64,000 nucleotides of DNA from Pelagerythrobacter marensis. Lineage in GTDB: Bacteria > Pseudomonadota > Alphaproteobacteria > Sphingomonadales > Sphingomonadaceae. Shown piece by piece: positions 1 to 7,660 of this stretch. How positions within the stretch are numbered: the stretch's first letter is position 1; the number at the start of each line of letters is the position of its first letter. A program made the translations under genes and the position numbers. The stretch is taken from NCBI RefSeq assembly GCF_001028625.1, contig NZ_CP011805.1, positions 186,001 to 250,000 on the forward strand, in the 5' to 3' direction. The notes below the pieces were generated by a model. It saw only the letters and a list, made by a program, of their open reading frames with translations, made no database searches and was not told where the DNA came from.

Positions 1-52
1 TGGCCATCTGCCTCACCTTGTTGCGCGGCCCGGGGCAAGGCCAGGGCCGCAG

Positions 53-556
53 CTATTTCTTGCGGCCGAAATCGACCGTGACGACGTTGGAGCCGTCCTC
101 GCTTTCGCCAACGGTCGGCTGGTCGCCCTGTTCCGGGGCGTCGTTTTCTGCCGCGTCGTGCGCTTCGGGCGCCATATCGGCGACACTGGCCTGAAACTGC
201 AGTCCGAAATCGACCGCCGGATCGACGAACGCGGTGATCGCGGAGAACGGAATGTCGAGCTTGGCCGGAACCTGATTGAAGCTGAGGCCGACGGTGAACC
301 CTTCTTCGTCGACCTTCAGATCCCAGAACTTGTTCTGCAGCACGATCGTCATTTCATCGGGGAAACGTTCGCGCAGATGGGCCGGGATGGAAACACCCGG
401 CGCATGAGTCTTGAACGTAATGTAGAAATGGTGGCTGCCGGGCAGTTCGCTGCCGCCGGCCTGGATTTCGCCCAGCACGCGACCGACCACGGCGCGCAGC
501 GCCTCCTGGACGATCTCGTCATAAGGGATCAGGCTGTCGGGTGTATCGTCGGTCAT
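53..556 (-). CDS. SspB-family ClpXP adaptor-like protein
   Basis: A 167-residue protein of the alphaproteobacterial SspB family, which delivers ssrA-tagged and other substrates to the ClpXP protease in the cytoplasm. The family body is visible in the segments HHFYITFKT, GVSIPAHLRERFPDEMTIVLQ and FWDLKVDEEGFTVGLSFN. The C-terminal third is acidic and low-complexity and ends in a short basic tail (DFGRKK), matching the flexible tail SspB uses to dock on ClpX. The ATG at 556 (MTDDTPDSLIPYDEIV) is the family-like start; the frame stays open further upstream but that extension looks non-native. The gene is divergent from hisB. Identification is good; E. coli-like function is inferred. Confidence 0.85.
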   Translation of the reverse strand: MTDDTPDSLIPYDEIVQEALRAVVGRVLGEIQAGGSELPGSHHFYITFKTHAPGVSIPAHLRERFPDEMTIVLQNKFWDLKVDEEGFTVGLSFNQVPAKLDIPFSAITAFVDPAVDFGLQFQASVADMAPEAHDAAENDAPEQGDQPTVGESEDGSNVVTVDFGRKK

Positions 557-641
557 CTCGCCCGCTTCGTGGCGACCCTCGGCGCGCCGGTCAAGCGCCA
601 ATGCTTGCGCCATGCCCAGCCATGCGTATAGCGCCGCAGAC

Positions 642-1235
642 ATGCGAACAGGCAGGATCGAGCGGAAGACGGCGGAAACCGCCATTGAAATCGAGGTCAA
701 CCTCGATGGCAGCGGTATCTATACGGTGGCGACGGGGATCGGCTTTCTCGATCACATGGTCGAACAGTTTGCCAAGCATTCGCTGATCGACGTGACGATG
801 AAAGTCGACGGCGATCTTCACGTGGACCAGCACCACACGACCGAAGACAGCGCCATCGCGCTGGGGCAGGCGCTGGCCCAGGCGCTGGGCGACAAGGCGG
901 GGATCGCGCGATATGGCCACGCCTATTCGCCGATGGACGAGACGCTGGCGCGGGTCGCGCTCGACATTTCCGGTCGGCCCTTTCTCGCCTGGCGGGCCGG
1001 CTTCTCGCAGCCGCGACTGGGCGAATGGGATACCGAGCTGATCGAACACTGGTTCCAGTCGGTGGCGCAGGCAGCGGGGATCACCCTGCATGTCGAACTG
1101 CTTTATGGTCAGAACAACCACCATATCTGCGAAGCGATCTACAAGGGTTTCGCCCGCGCGATGCGCACCGCGGTGGAAATCGACCCGCGCAAGGGCGGCG
1201 CGGTTCCCAGCACCAAGGGCATTCTGGGTGGCTGA
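642..1235 (+). CDS. hisB: Imidazoleglycerol-phosphate dehydratase HisB
   Basis: Catalyses the sixth step of histidine synthesis, imidazole glycerol phosphate to imidazole acetol phosphate, as a cytoplasmic Mn-dependent 24-mer. The diagnostic metal-binding motifs are present: GFLDHMVEQ, DQHHTTEDSAIALGQA, and NNHHICEAIYKGFARA, plus the C-terminal PSTKGILGG. At 197 residues it is the normal size of the monofunctional enzyme (no HisN phosphatase domain). The start at 642 (MRTGRIERKT) matches the usual family N-terminus; an in-frame ATG at 612 would add ten residues, and neither has a strong ribosome site. The stop overlaps the GTG start of hisH, so it leads the hisBHAF operon. Confidence 0.95.
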   Translation: MRTGRIERKTAETAIEIEVNLDGSGIYTVATGIGFLDHMVEQFAKHSLIDVTMKVDGDLHVDQHHTTEDSAIALGQALAQALGDKAGIARYGHAYSPMDETLARVALDISGRPFLAWRAGFSQPRLGEWDTELIEHWFQSVAQAAGITLHVELLYGQNNHHICEAIYKGFARAMRTAVEIDPRKGGAVPSTKGILGG

Positions 1236-1848
1236 AACCGTTGCGCTGATCGATTACGGCGCGGGCAATCTGCATTCGGTGGAAAACGCGCTGCGCACGG
1301 TGGGGGCGGCGGTGCAGGTGACCGCCGATCCCGATGCAGTGCGCGCTGCCGACCGGATCGTCCTGCCCGGCGTCGGCTCGTTTCGGGCCTGCGCGCGCGG
1401 CCTGACCGCGATCCCCGGCCTCGTCGACGCGATGGACGAGCGCGTGCGCGGGGGCGGCGTGCCGTTTCTGGGCGTGTGCGTGGGGATGCAGCTGCTAGCG
1501 GACCGCGGGCTTGAGCACGGGGTGACGCGCGGGCTGGGCTGGATCGGCGGGGAAGTGCGCGCGATCGAGAGGACTGACCCTGCGATCAAGGTTCCGCACA
1601 TGGGCTGGAACGATGTCGCCCCGACCGCCCATGCCGGAACCGTGCTGGAGGAGGGGGAGGCATACTATCTCCATTCCTACCATTTCGCCGCCGACGATCC
1701 GCAGACGATCGCCGCGATGACCGACCACGGGGGCGGGATCGTCGCCGCGGTCGCGCGCGACAACCTGCTGGGCGTGCAATTCCATCCCGAAAAGAGCCAG
1801 GCCTACGGGCTGGCCCTGTTGACCCGTTTCCTGGAGTGGCGCCCGTGA
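1228..1848 (+). CDS. hisH: Imidazole glycerol phosphate synthase, glutaminase subunit HisH
   Basis: Class-I glutamine amidotransferase that supplies ammonia to HisF for formation of imidazole glycerol phosphate and AICAR. Seen features: N-terminal ALIDYGAGNLHSV, oxyanion region PGVGSF, nucleophile Cys in PFLGVCVGMQLL, and the His/Glu pair in GVQFHPEKSQ. It is 206 residues long, normal for the family. The GTG at 1228 is chosen because it overlaps the hisB stop and gives the usual N-terminus; the frame is open upstream but that part is the shadow of hisB. The stop TGA overlaps the GTG of hisA. Confidence 0.95.
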   Translation: MAETVALIDYGAGNLHSVENALRTVGAAVQVTADPDAVRAADRIVLPGVGSFRACARGLTAIPGLVDAMDERVRGGGVPFLGVCVGMQLLADRGLEHGVTRGLGWIGGEVRAIERTDPAIKVPHMGWNDVAPTAHAGTVLEEGEAYYLHSYHFAADDPQTIAAMTDHGGGIVAAVARDNLLGVQFHPEKSQAYGLALLTRFLEWRP

Positions 1849-2573
1849 TCGTTTTTCCCGCAATCGACCTCAAGGCTGGCCAGGTCGTGCGCCTGGCCGA
1901 AGGCGACATGGATCGCGCCACCGTTTACGGCGACGATCCCGCCGCGCAGGCCATGCTGTTTGCCGAGGCGGGGGCGCAGCATCTCCACGTTGTCGATCTC
2001 GACGGGTCGTTTGCCGGGCGGGCTGAAAACCGCGAGGCAGTGGAAGCGATCGTCGCCGCCTTTCCCGGCTATGTCCAGCTGGGCGGCGGCATCCGCACGC
2101 GCGATGCGGTCGCAGGCTGGTTCGATCTGGGCGTGGCGCGGATCGTCATGGGCACCGCCGCGCTGAAGGACCCGCAGTTCGTGAAGGACATGGCGGCGGA
2201 ATTTCCCGGCGGGATCGTGGTCGCGGTCGACGCGCGCGACGGCATGGTTGCGACCGAAGGCTGGGCCGCGGTGTCGGACGTGCCGGTCGCCGATCTTGCC
2301 CGCCGGTTCGAGGATGCCGGCGTTGCCAGCGTCCTGTTCACCGACATCGGGCGCGACGGATTGCTGAAGGGCTGCAACATCGACGCGACGGTCGATCTGG
2401 CGCGCCGGGTCGACATGCCGGTGATCGCCAGCGGCGGGGTCAAGGGGCTGGACGATATCCACCTCCTCGCGCTCCACGCGCACGAGGGGATCGAGGGCGT
2501 GATCACCGGCCGCGCGCTTTACGACGGGCGGCTGGATCTGGCCGCGGCGATCGCGATGGCGGACCGGGCATGA
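1845..2573 (+). CDS. hisA: Phosphoribosylformimino-AICAR-phosphate isomerase HisA
   Basis: TIM-barrel isomerase of the fourth histidine step (ProFAR to PRFAR). The N-terminal FPAIDLKAGQVVRL carries the first catalytic Asp; the second lies in VVAVDARDGMVAT; phosphate-binding loops are QLGGGIR and IASGGVKGLDD. 242 residues. I start it at the GTG at 1845, forming a GTGA overlap with the hisH stop, because the family begins 'MIVFPAIDL'; a GTG nine bases upstream (1836) would add three residues. The ATG of hisF overlaps its stop, so the four his genes are translationally coupled. Confidence 0.95.
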   Translation: MIVFPAIDLKAGQVVRLAEGDMDRATVYGDDPAAQAMLFAEAGAQHLHVVDLDGSFAGRAENREAVEAIVAAFPGYVQLGGGIRTRDAVAGWFDLGVARIVMGTAALKDPQFVKDMAAEFPGGIVVAVDARDGMVATEGWAAVSDVPVADLARRFEDAGVASVLFTDIGRDGLLKGCNIDATVDLARRVDMPVIASGGVKGLDDIHLLALHAHEGIEGVITGRALYDGRLDLAAAIAMADRA

Positions 2574-3343
2574 CCGTTCGCGTGCGCGTGATCCCCTGCC
2601 TCGACGTGGCCGAAGGCCGCGTGGTCAAGGGTGTGAACTTCGTCGACCTGAAAGATGCCGGCGACCCGGTCGGACAGGCCCAGGCCTATGACGCGGCCGG
2701 CGCGGACGAGCTGTGCTTCCTCGACATCTCCGCCAGCCATGAAGGGCGCGGGACCCTGCTCGACATCGTGCGGCGCACGGCGCAGGTCTGCTTCATGCCC
2801 TTCACCGTCGGCGGCGGGGTCCGCACGGTCGAGGATGCGCGCGCGCTGCTGCTCGCCGGGGCGGACAAGGTCGCGGTCAATTCCGCCGCCGTTGCCCGGC
2901 CCGAGCTGGTGGGAGAAATCGCCGCGCGGTTCGGCAGCCAGTGCTGCGTCGCCTCGGTCGATGCGCGCCGCGTGGGCGAGGGGGCAACCCGATCGGGGTG
3001 GGAAGTCTTCACCCACGGCGGCCGCCGGGCCACCGGGATCGACGCCGTGGCCCATGCCCGGCGGCTTGCCGGGCTGGGCGCCGGCGAACTGCTGGTCACT
3101 TCGATGGACGGGGATGGGACTCAGGCCGGGTATGATCTCGCGCTGACCCGCGCGATTGCCGATGCGGTGGCAGTGCCGGTGATCGCCAGCGGCGGCGTCG
3201 GCACGCTCGATCATCTGGTCGACGGCGTGATGCAGGGCGGCGCAAGTGCCGTGCTGGCCGCATCGATCTTCCATTTCGGCAAATATTCGATTGCTGATGC
3301 CCACTCGGCGTTGCGCGCAGCGGGCATTCCCGCGCGGGGATAG
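2570..3343 (+). CDS. hisF: Imidazole glycerol phosphate synthase, cyclase subunit HisF
   Basis: Cyclase partner of HisH, using tunnelled ammonia to convert PRFAR to imidazole glycerol phosphate and AICAR. It is a (beta/alpha)8 barrel with N-terminal RVIPCLDVAEGRVVKGVNF (first catalytic Asp), CVASVDARR (second catalytic Asp), GGGVRT and IASGGVGTLDH phosphate loops and the late FHFGKYSI motif. 257 residues, normal length. It begins at an ATGA overlap with hisA. In many sphingomonads hisE follows directly; here no hisE is found behind it, only a PEP-CTERM micro-ORF. Confidence 0.96.
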   Translation: MTVRVRVIPCLDVAEGRVVKGVNFVDLKDAGDPVGQAQAYDAAGADELCFLDISASHEGRGTLLDIVRRTAQVCFMPFTVGGGVRTVEDARALLLAGADKVAVNSAAVARPELVGEIAARFGSQCCVASVDARRVGEGATRSGWEVFTHGGRRATGIDAVAHARRLAGLGAGELLVTSMDGDGTQAGYDLALTRAIADAVAVPVIASGGVGTLDHLVDGVMQGGASAVLAASIFHFGKYSIADAHSALRAAGIPARG

Positions 3344-3427
3344 TGCCCGGCGGCGAGTGCCAATGCGGGACGGGCGAGGAATTGCGCTTGCCTGTTCGGG
3401 CATAGGGGCAGAGCGGCTGTGGGTATC

Positions 3428-3595
3428 ATGCGCATCTGGGCGATCATTCTCGCGGGCCTGGCGGCTCCGGCAGCGGCGGCGGAGGCGACGCAATTGCCCG
3501 AACCTTCGGGCCTTGCGCTGTTTGGTCTCGGCCTGGCGGGTCTGCTGATCGGTCGGCGCTTCGGCGCGCGGGGGCGGGGCAAGCGATCCGACTGA
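3428..3595 (+). CDS. PEP-CTERM sorting-signal micro-protein (55 aa)
   Basis: A very short open frame that is almost entirely targeting signal. Residues 1-18 (MRIWAIILAGLAAPAAAA) look like a cleavable signal peptide. After only about five residues comes a textbook PEP-CTERM cassette: LPEPS, a hydrophobic helix ALFGLGLAGLLIG, then a basic tail RRFGARGRGKRSD. PEP-CTERM tails are processed by exosortases, so the mature product would be a peptide of a few residues or a small membrane-retained protein. No exosortase gene is in the window. There is no strong ribosome site in front of the ATG. The combination of signals in the right order makes chance unlikely, but expression is unproven. Confidence 0.66.
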   Translation: MRIWAIILAGLAAPAAAAEATQLPEPSGLALFGLGLAGLLIGRRFGARGRGKRSD

Positions 3596-3645
3596 TCAAT
3601 GTTGATGCGCGGAAACCGTAACGCGTTTCCCGAGTATTTAGGGGC

Positions 3646-4353
3646 ATGTCCCCACTATCCGATTACGATCGATCTCTCATCCCGCTCGACGGCGCCCATC
3701 TCGAATCGTCGCTCCGGGCCCATGTCGCAGCGACCGAATTTCCCTGCGTCGGGGCGAAATCCGCGCTCGCCAAGGGCACCCTTCGGATCGAACCCGCCTG
3801 GTCGCTGGTGAGCGGCTGGGACGATGTGCGCATTCATCAGCGGCTGCTGGAATGGAGCGCGGACTATTCGCGCGACCCCACCGGCCTGCGCAGCTTCGCC
3901 GTGGTCTTCTCCGAACCGGGGACGATGAGCGAGAGCGCATTCGAGAAGGCGATGTGGGAACGCCTCCAGTCGCTGGCCGACAAGGATGGCTGGATCGGCC
4001 ATCCTTATGACGAGAATGTCAGCAGCGACCCGGAAGACCCGCATTTCTCGCTCTCGTTCGGGAAGCAGGCCTATTTCGTGGTCGGGATGCACCCCAATGC
4101 CTCGCGCCCGGCACGCCGCGCGCCGCATCCGACGCTGGTGTTCAACCTGCACGATCAGTTCGAACAGCTCCGCGCGGCCAACCGTTACGAACGGATGCGC
4201 GAACGGATTCTCGCGCGTGACGAGGAACTGGCCGGCTCCATCAACCCCATGCTTGCGCGGCATGGCGACAACAGCGAAGCGCGCCAGTACAGCGGGCGGC
4301 AGGTGGGGGAAGACTGGCGGTGTCCGTTCCGCGATCCGCGGTCGGCAGCATGA
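3646..4353 (+). CDS. YqcI/YcgG-family (GntA-like) haem-dependent N-hydroxylase
   Basis: A 235-residue protein recognisable as YqcI/YcgG family. The hallmark blocks are FPCVGAKSA near the N-terminus, VGMHPNASRPARRAPHPTL in the middle, and SEARQYSGRQVGEDWRCPF at the C-terminus. Characterised members (GntA of guanitoxin synthesis, and relatives acting on arginine) are haem-dependent enzymes that N-hydroxylate guanidino groups. The sequence shows family membership only; substrate is unknown here. A short inverted repeat (GGAAAC/GTTTCC, 3611-3630) precedes the start. Its stop overlaps the ATG of the DUF1989 gene (ATGA), so the two are probably co-translated. Confidence 0.82.
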   Translation: MSPLSDYDRSLIPLDGAHLESSLRAHVAATEFPCVGAKSALAKGTLRIEPAWSLVSGWDDVRIHQRLLEWSADYSRDPTGLRSFAVVFSEPGTMSESAFEKAMWERLQSLADKDGWIGHPYDENVSSDPEDPHFSLSFGKQAYFVVGMHPNASRPARRAPHPTLVFNLHDQFEQLRAANRYERMRERILARDEELAGSINPMLARHGDNSEARQYSGRQVGEDWRCPFRDPRSAA

Positions 4354-4967
4354 CCGACCGCATCGCCCCCCGCAGCGGCACGGCCTTCGAACTCGATTAC
4401 GGCGACGAACTCGTCGTGCTCGACCCCGAAGGGGGCCAGGTCAGCGATCTGGTGGCCTATGCCCGCGCCGACGTTCGCGAAGTCATCTCCAACGGCCGGA
4501 CGTTCGATTACGAGGAAACGATCAGCCTCACGACGGGCAATGCCCTGTGGTCCAACCGCTCGCGCAGGATGCTGGAAATCGTCGAGGATACGGCTGGCCG
4601 TCACGACTTCCTGCTCACGCCGTGTTCGGTCGATACTTTCCGTCATTTCTATCCCGACAAGCCGGCCCATCGCGGTTGCTTCGGAAATCTGGCGGAAGCG
4701 CTCGCCCCGTATGGGATCGAAGAGGACGCGATCCCCACGGCATTCAACGTGTTCATGAACGTGCCGGTCGATCCGGCAGGCGGAAAGATCGCGGTGCTGC
4801 CGCCGTCGACCAGCCCAGGTGACCAGATCCGGCTGCGCGCGCTGATGCCGCTGGTGATCGGGCTGACCGCCTGTTCCGCCTATGCTTCGAACGGGGGCAG
4901 CTTCAAACCGATCGACTACCGGATCGAGCCTGCCGGCGACGACAGCGACGGGGACGACCGGTCCTGA
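4350..4967 (+). CDS. DUF1989 (urea carboxylase-associated family) protein
   Basis: A 205-residue DUF1989 protein. Family features visible: an N-terminal beta-rich part with DPEGGQVSDLVAYA, the middle block HRGCFGNLAEAL with a conserved Cys, and a C-terminal block FNVFMNVPVD, STSPGDQIRLRALMPLVIGL, TACSAY with another conserved Cys. DUF1989 proteins accompany urea/guanidine carboxylases, and a heteromeric pair acts as carboxyguanidine deiminase. Here there is a single copy and no carboxylase, so that exact role is unlikely. Coupling to a GntA-like gene suggests it acts on, or detoxifies, a hydroxylated guanidino compound (inference). Start ATG at 4350 overlaps the upstream stop. Confidence 0.82.
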   Translation: MTDRIAPRSGTAFELDYGDELVVLDPEGGQVSDLVAYARADVREVISNGRTFDYEETISLTTGNALWSNRSRRMLEIVEDTAGRHDFLLTPCSVDTFRHFYPDKPAHRGCFGNLAEALAPYGIEEDAIPTAFNVFMNVPVDPAGGKIAVLPPSTSPGDQIRLRALMPLVIGLTACSAYASNGGSFKPIDYRIEPAGDDSDGDDRS

Positions 4968-4970
4968 CTT

Positions 4971-4990
4971 GCCTCCCGCATGGCGGAGGC
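4971..4990 (+). terminator. Possible stem-loop after the gntA-like/DUF1989 pair
   Basis: GCCTCC and GGAGGC form a GC-rich stem immediately behind the DUF1989 stop. No T-run follows, so intrinsic termination is doubtful; it may simply be a 3' stabilising hairpin. Confidence 0.3.
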
Positions 4991-5031
4991 GGTTCATCTG
5001 GGCGCGTACATTTTGGCTGCGAGGTATCTTT

Positions 5032-5304
5032 GTGTTTGTGCAACTGCAGACTCCGCTTCCGGTCCATGTCGTGGATCGCGGCCCCGGCCTTGCCTTCGCG
5101 GTGATCGACTATGGGCCGGAACACAACCTGATCTGGGTTACCGCGCTCGACGATTCGGGCGAGATATGGTGCGCGCCCAATCCGAAAGTGCGGCTGGCGC
5201 GAAACTGGACGATGGGGCGCGGCGCGGGCGATGCTTCGAGCGCGCGGGAAGGCGAATGCTCGCCCGCAGTCGCCCGAATGCCGATGGCGCGCGGCGACGA
5301 TTGA
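5032..5304 (+). CDS. Small conserved-looking protein of unknown function (90 aa)
   Basis: Starts at a GTG preceded at good distance by GAGG. The N-terminal two thirds (MFVQLQTPLPVHVVDRGPGL, then AFAVIDYGPEHNLIWVTALD, GEIWCAPNPKVRLARNWTMG) read like a compact beta-rich domain and resemble short hypothetical proteins I associate with sphingomonads. The last 30 residues are low-complexity. No signal peptide or membrane segment. Function unknown. It lies 64 bases behind the DUF1989 gene on the same strand and could be read with it. An antisense frame covers the same bases but has no family features. Confidence 0.6.
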   Translation: MFVQLQTPLPVHVVDRGPGLAFAVIDYGPEHNLIWVTALDDSGEIWCAPNPKVRLARNWTMGRGAGDASSAREGECSPAVARMPMARGDD

Positions 5305-5326
5305 TCGCCGTGTGGCAGGCGCCCCG

Positions 5327-6073
5327 CTATTCGCGGTCTTCCAGCGTAGTCGGGGCCAGGTCGCCTTCGCCATAGAGATAGGACGCATCGAACTGCGCCA
5401 GATCGCGCAGCGCGGCTTCGTCGTGGATTTCCAGCCGCCCATCGCCGAGGGGGGTCAGCAGGCCGCGTTCCTTCAGCGTGCGGAAGCTGCGATTGGCGTG
5501 GACGGGGGTGATCCCGCAGGCTTCCGCATAGTCGCGCTGCAGCAGCGGGATGGGTAGCAGGCACCCGTCGAACAGATCGACGAAGCGCAATCGCGCGATC
5601 AGTTCGCAGATCAGGTGCGCGATCCGCCCTTCTGCGTGGAGCCGGCCGAGGCGGAATATCCATTCGCGGTGCATGGCGGCATCGAGCAGGGTCGAAAACC
5701 ACAGCGCGCGGGCGAGATGGGGATGGTTCGCGACCATATCGGTGATCGCATGGTGCGGCACCTCGGCCAGCGTCGCCCGGGTCAGCGATGAAATGCTGTG
5801 GTCGAGCCGCTTCATCGGATAGCCGTGCAGATCGATGAAATCGCCGGCGATGTTGACCCCGACGAGCTGGCGTTCGCCGCGCTTGTCGTCGATATGCCGG
5901 ACCATCGTGCCTTCCACGATATAGAGGCTGCGTTCCAGCCTTTCACCGCGTTCGACGAGCTGTTCGCGCGGCTCCAGCTGCACGGTCCGCGCGATCGCAT
6001 CCTCGATCGCGCGCATTTCCGTATCGCTCAGATCGTGGCGAAGGCGCCCGCAAAGGAACAGTCTGGTCAGCAC
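5327..6073 (-). CDS. Crp/Fnr-family transcriptional regulator
   Basis: A 248-residue regulator with an N-terminal cyclic-nucleotide-binding-like beta-roll (about 20-130; LVERGERLERSLYIVEGTM, then GVNIAGDFIDLHGY) and a C-terminal winged helix (about 155-225; LQRDYAEACGITPVHANRSFRTLKERGLL). The N-terminal four-cysteine pattern of Fnr is absent, so it is not an obvious Fe-S oxygen sensor. The GTG at 6073 is chosen because GGGGAG lies just upstream; the frame upstream is rich in Pro/Gly/Arg and not family-like. It sits beside the sugar permease on the same strand, but a regulatory link is unproven. Confidence 0.85.
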   Translation of the reverse strand: MLTRLFLCGRLRHDLSDTEMRAIEDAIARTVQLEPREQLVERGERLERSLYIVEGTMVRHIDDKRGERQLVGVNIAGDFIDLHGYPMKRLDHSISSLTRATLAEVPHHAITDMVANHPHLARALWFSTLLDAAMHREWIFRLGRLHAEGRIAHLICELIARLRFVDLFDGCLLPIPLLQRDYAEACGITPVHANRSFRTLKERGLLTPLGDGRLEIHDEAALRDLAQFDASYLYGEGDLAPTTLEDRE

Positions 6074-6217
6074 GGCAGTCTCCCCTTGGGGAGAGGCGTA
6101 TCCGCTCCCTCGCGGGGAAGCAACGCGCCAGCCCGCCGCCTGTGGGGAAGCGCGGATGATCCCGCGCCCCGTGCAGGGATCGTTCGGCAAGGTTGCCGCG
6201 CCGTTGCTGTCGCGCGC

Positions 6218-7510
6218 TCAGGCCGGGCGGCGCGCGAAGATGCCGAAGCCTGCGATGATTGCATAGCAGGTCGCGGGCAGCGCCAGCGCGGCGGCCAGGC
6301 TGCCGGTTAGGTCGGCAAGGGCGCCGAACAGGACCGGGACCACGGCGCCGCCGAAGATCGCGACGTTGATGATGCCCGATCCGTCCGCCGCACGCGGGCC
6401 TAACTTCTCGCATGCGAGCGAGAAGATGGTCGGGAACATGATCGAATTCATCAGGCCCACCGCCAGCAGGCTGTATCCGGCGATCACGCCGCTGGTGTTG
6501 GCCGAAATCAGGATCAGCAGGATTGCGCCGGTCGCGTTGAAGGCCAGGATCTTGCCGGGGCTGAACATCCGCAGCACGGCAGAACCGATAAAACGGCCGA
6601 CCATCGCACCGAACCAGTAGATGCCGATCATCCACCCGATCACGCTTTCGGGCTGGCCGAGCACGCGATCCTGCGCGAGGTAGTTGATGATGATCGATCC
6701 GATCGCAACCTCTGCCCCGACATAGAGGAAGATGCTGAGCGCGCCGTATCCGAAACGCGCGCGCTTCAGCAGGTCGAACCCTGCAAGGCCGGAGGACGGG
6801 GCATGTTGTTCGCCTTTCAGGCGATTGCGGAACAGCCACACAGCGAAGGCGACCAGCGCAATCAGCGCAGCGACGCCCAGGTATCCCTGCCAGATCGCTT
6901 CGCTTTCCGCCTGACGGTAAGCGAGCAGTTGCGCGCCCGACAGGTCATCGGCGGTAACATTGGCCAGACTGCCCAGGATCACGACCGACCCGACGATAGG
7001 GAACACCGTCGTGCCCAGCGAATTGAACGCCTGCGCGAAAGTCAGCCGGCTATGCGCGGTTTTCTGCGGGCCGAGCAGGCTGATCAGCGGGTTGGCGACT
7101 ACCTGAACGATCACCACGCCGCTGGCCAGCACGAACAGGGCGAACAGGAAGATGCCGTATGTCGCCGTCTGGCTTGCCGGGATGAACAGCAGGCAGCCGA
7201 CCATCATCGTCATCAGGCCGGCGACTGCGCCGCGCATATAGCCGATCTTCTTGACCAGCTTCGCGCCGGGAATGCCAATCACCAGATAGGCGGTGAAGAA
7301 ACAGAACTGCACCAGCATCGCCTGGGTGTAATTGAGCGTGAACAGCTCTTTCAGCTTGGGGATCAGCACGTCGTTGAGGCTGGTGATCCCGCCGAAGATG
7401 AAGAACAGGCCGAACACGAAATACTGCAATCCCGGCGCATTGATCGGCTGCGCGCCGTCTTCCACCGGATTCGGGTCCGTGCTCGATGCGGTTTCGGGTG
7501 CCACGGCCAT
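6218..7510 (-). CDS. FucP-type sugar/H+ symporter (MFS)
   Basis: A 430-residue inner-membrane transporter of the fucose-galactose-hexose (FucP/GluP) branch of the major facilitator superfamily. About twelve hydrophobic segments are visible. The family signature lies in the first helices (FVFGLFFIFGGITSLNDVLI) and in VVANPLISLLGP, FAQAFNSLGTTVFPI and FGGAVVPVLFGALAD. Such carriers import monosaccharides with protons. It is divergent from the GH97 gene with a LacI-type palindrome centred between them, so it most likely takes up the sugar released by the local glycosidases. Confidence 0.9.
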   Translation of the reverse strand: MAVAPETASSTDPNPVEDGAQPINAPGLQYFVFGLFFIFGGITSLNDVLIPKLKELFTLNYTQAMLVQFCFFTAYLVIGIPGAKLVKKIGYMRGAVAGLMTMMVGCLLFIPASQTATYGIFLFALFVLASGVVIVQVVANPLISLLGPQKTAHSRLTFAQAFNSLGTTVFPIVGSVVILGSLANVTADDLSGAQLLAYRQAESEAIWQGYLGVAALIALVAFAVWLFRNRLKGEQHAPSSGLAGFDLLKRARFGYGALSIFLYVGAEVAIGSIIINYLAQDRVLGQPESVIGWMIGIYWFGAMVGRFIGSAVLRMFSPGKILAFNATGAILLILISANTSGVIAGYSLLAVGLMNSIMFPTIFSLACEKLGPRAADGSGIINVAIFGGAVVPVLFGALADLTGSLAAALALPATCYAIIAGFGIFARRPA

Positions 7511-7559
7511 TCTGCTTCCCTCCCAGGGTCATCTGCTTTTGAAGCGGCTTAACCGATCA

Positions 7560-7573
7560 TGTAACCGGTTGCA
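7560..7573. promoter_or_regulatory. Predicted LacI-family operator (site A)
   Basis: Palindrome TGTAACCGGTTGCA, 50 bases upstream of the sugar permease and 88 upstream of GH97. The same palindrome recurs at 13858-13871 and, with a degenerate centre, at 25688-25701 in front of the LacI gene. A central CG inside an even palindrome is typical of LacI/GalR operators. Binding is predicted, not shown. Confidence 0.72.
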
Positions 7574-7660
7574 CGCGGTTTCTTCTTCGCCCACAACCGC
7601 AGGCAGGAAATCCGCCGAACGGTCATCAAACCGACCGCGTGAACGGCTAGGGAGAGTTGG

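Noticed and set aside
3596..3645. Guanidine-type riboswitch before the GntA-like gene
   Set aside because: Only a 6-bp inverted repeat is present in a 50-base gap; too short for any known guanidine riboswitch class.
5109..5702. 197-codon minus-strand frame over the small 90-aa gene and the end of the Crp/Fnr gene
   Set aside because: Arg/Pro-rich composition, overlaps two better-supported genes, and has no recognised domain.
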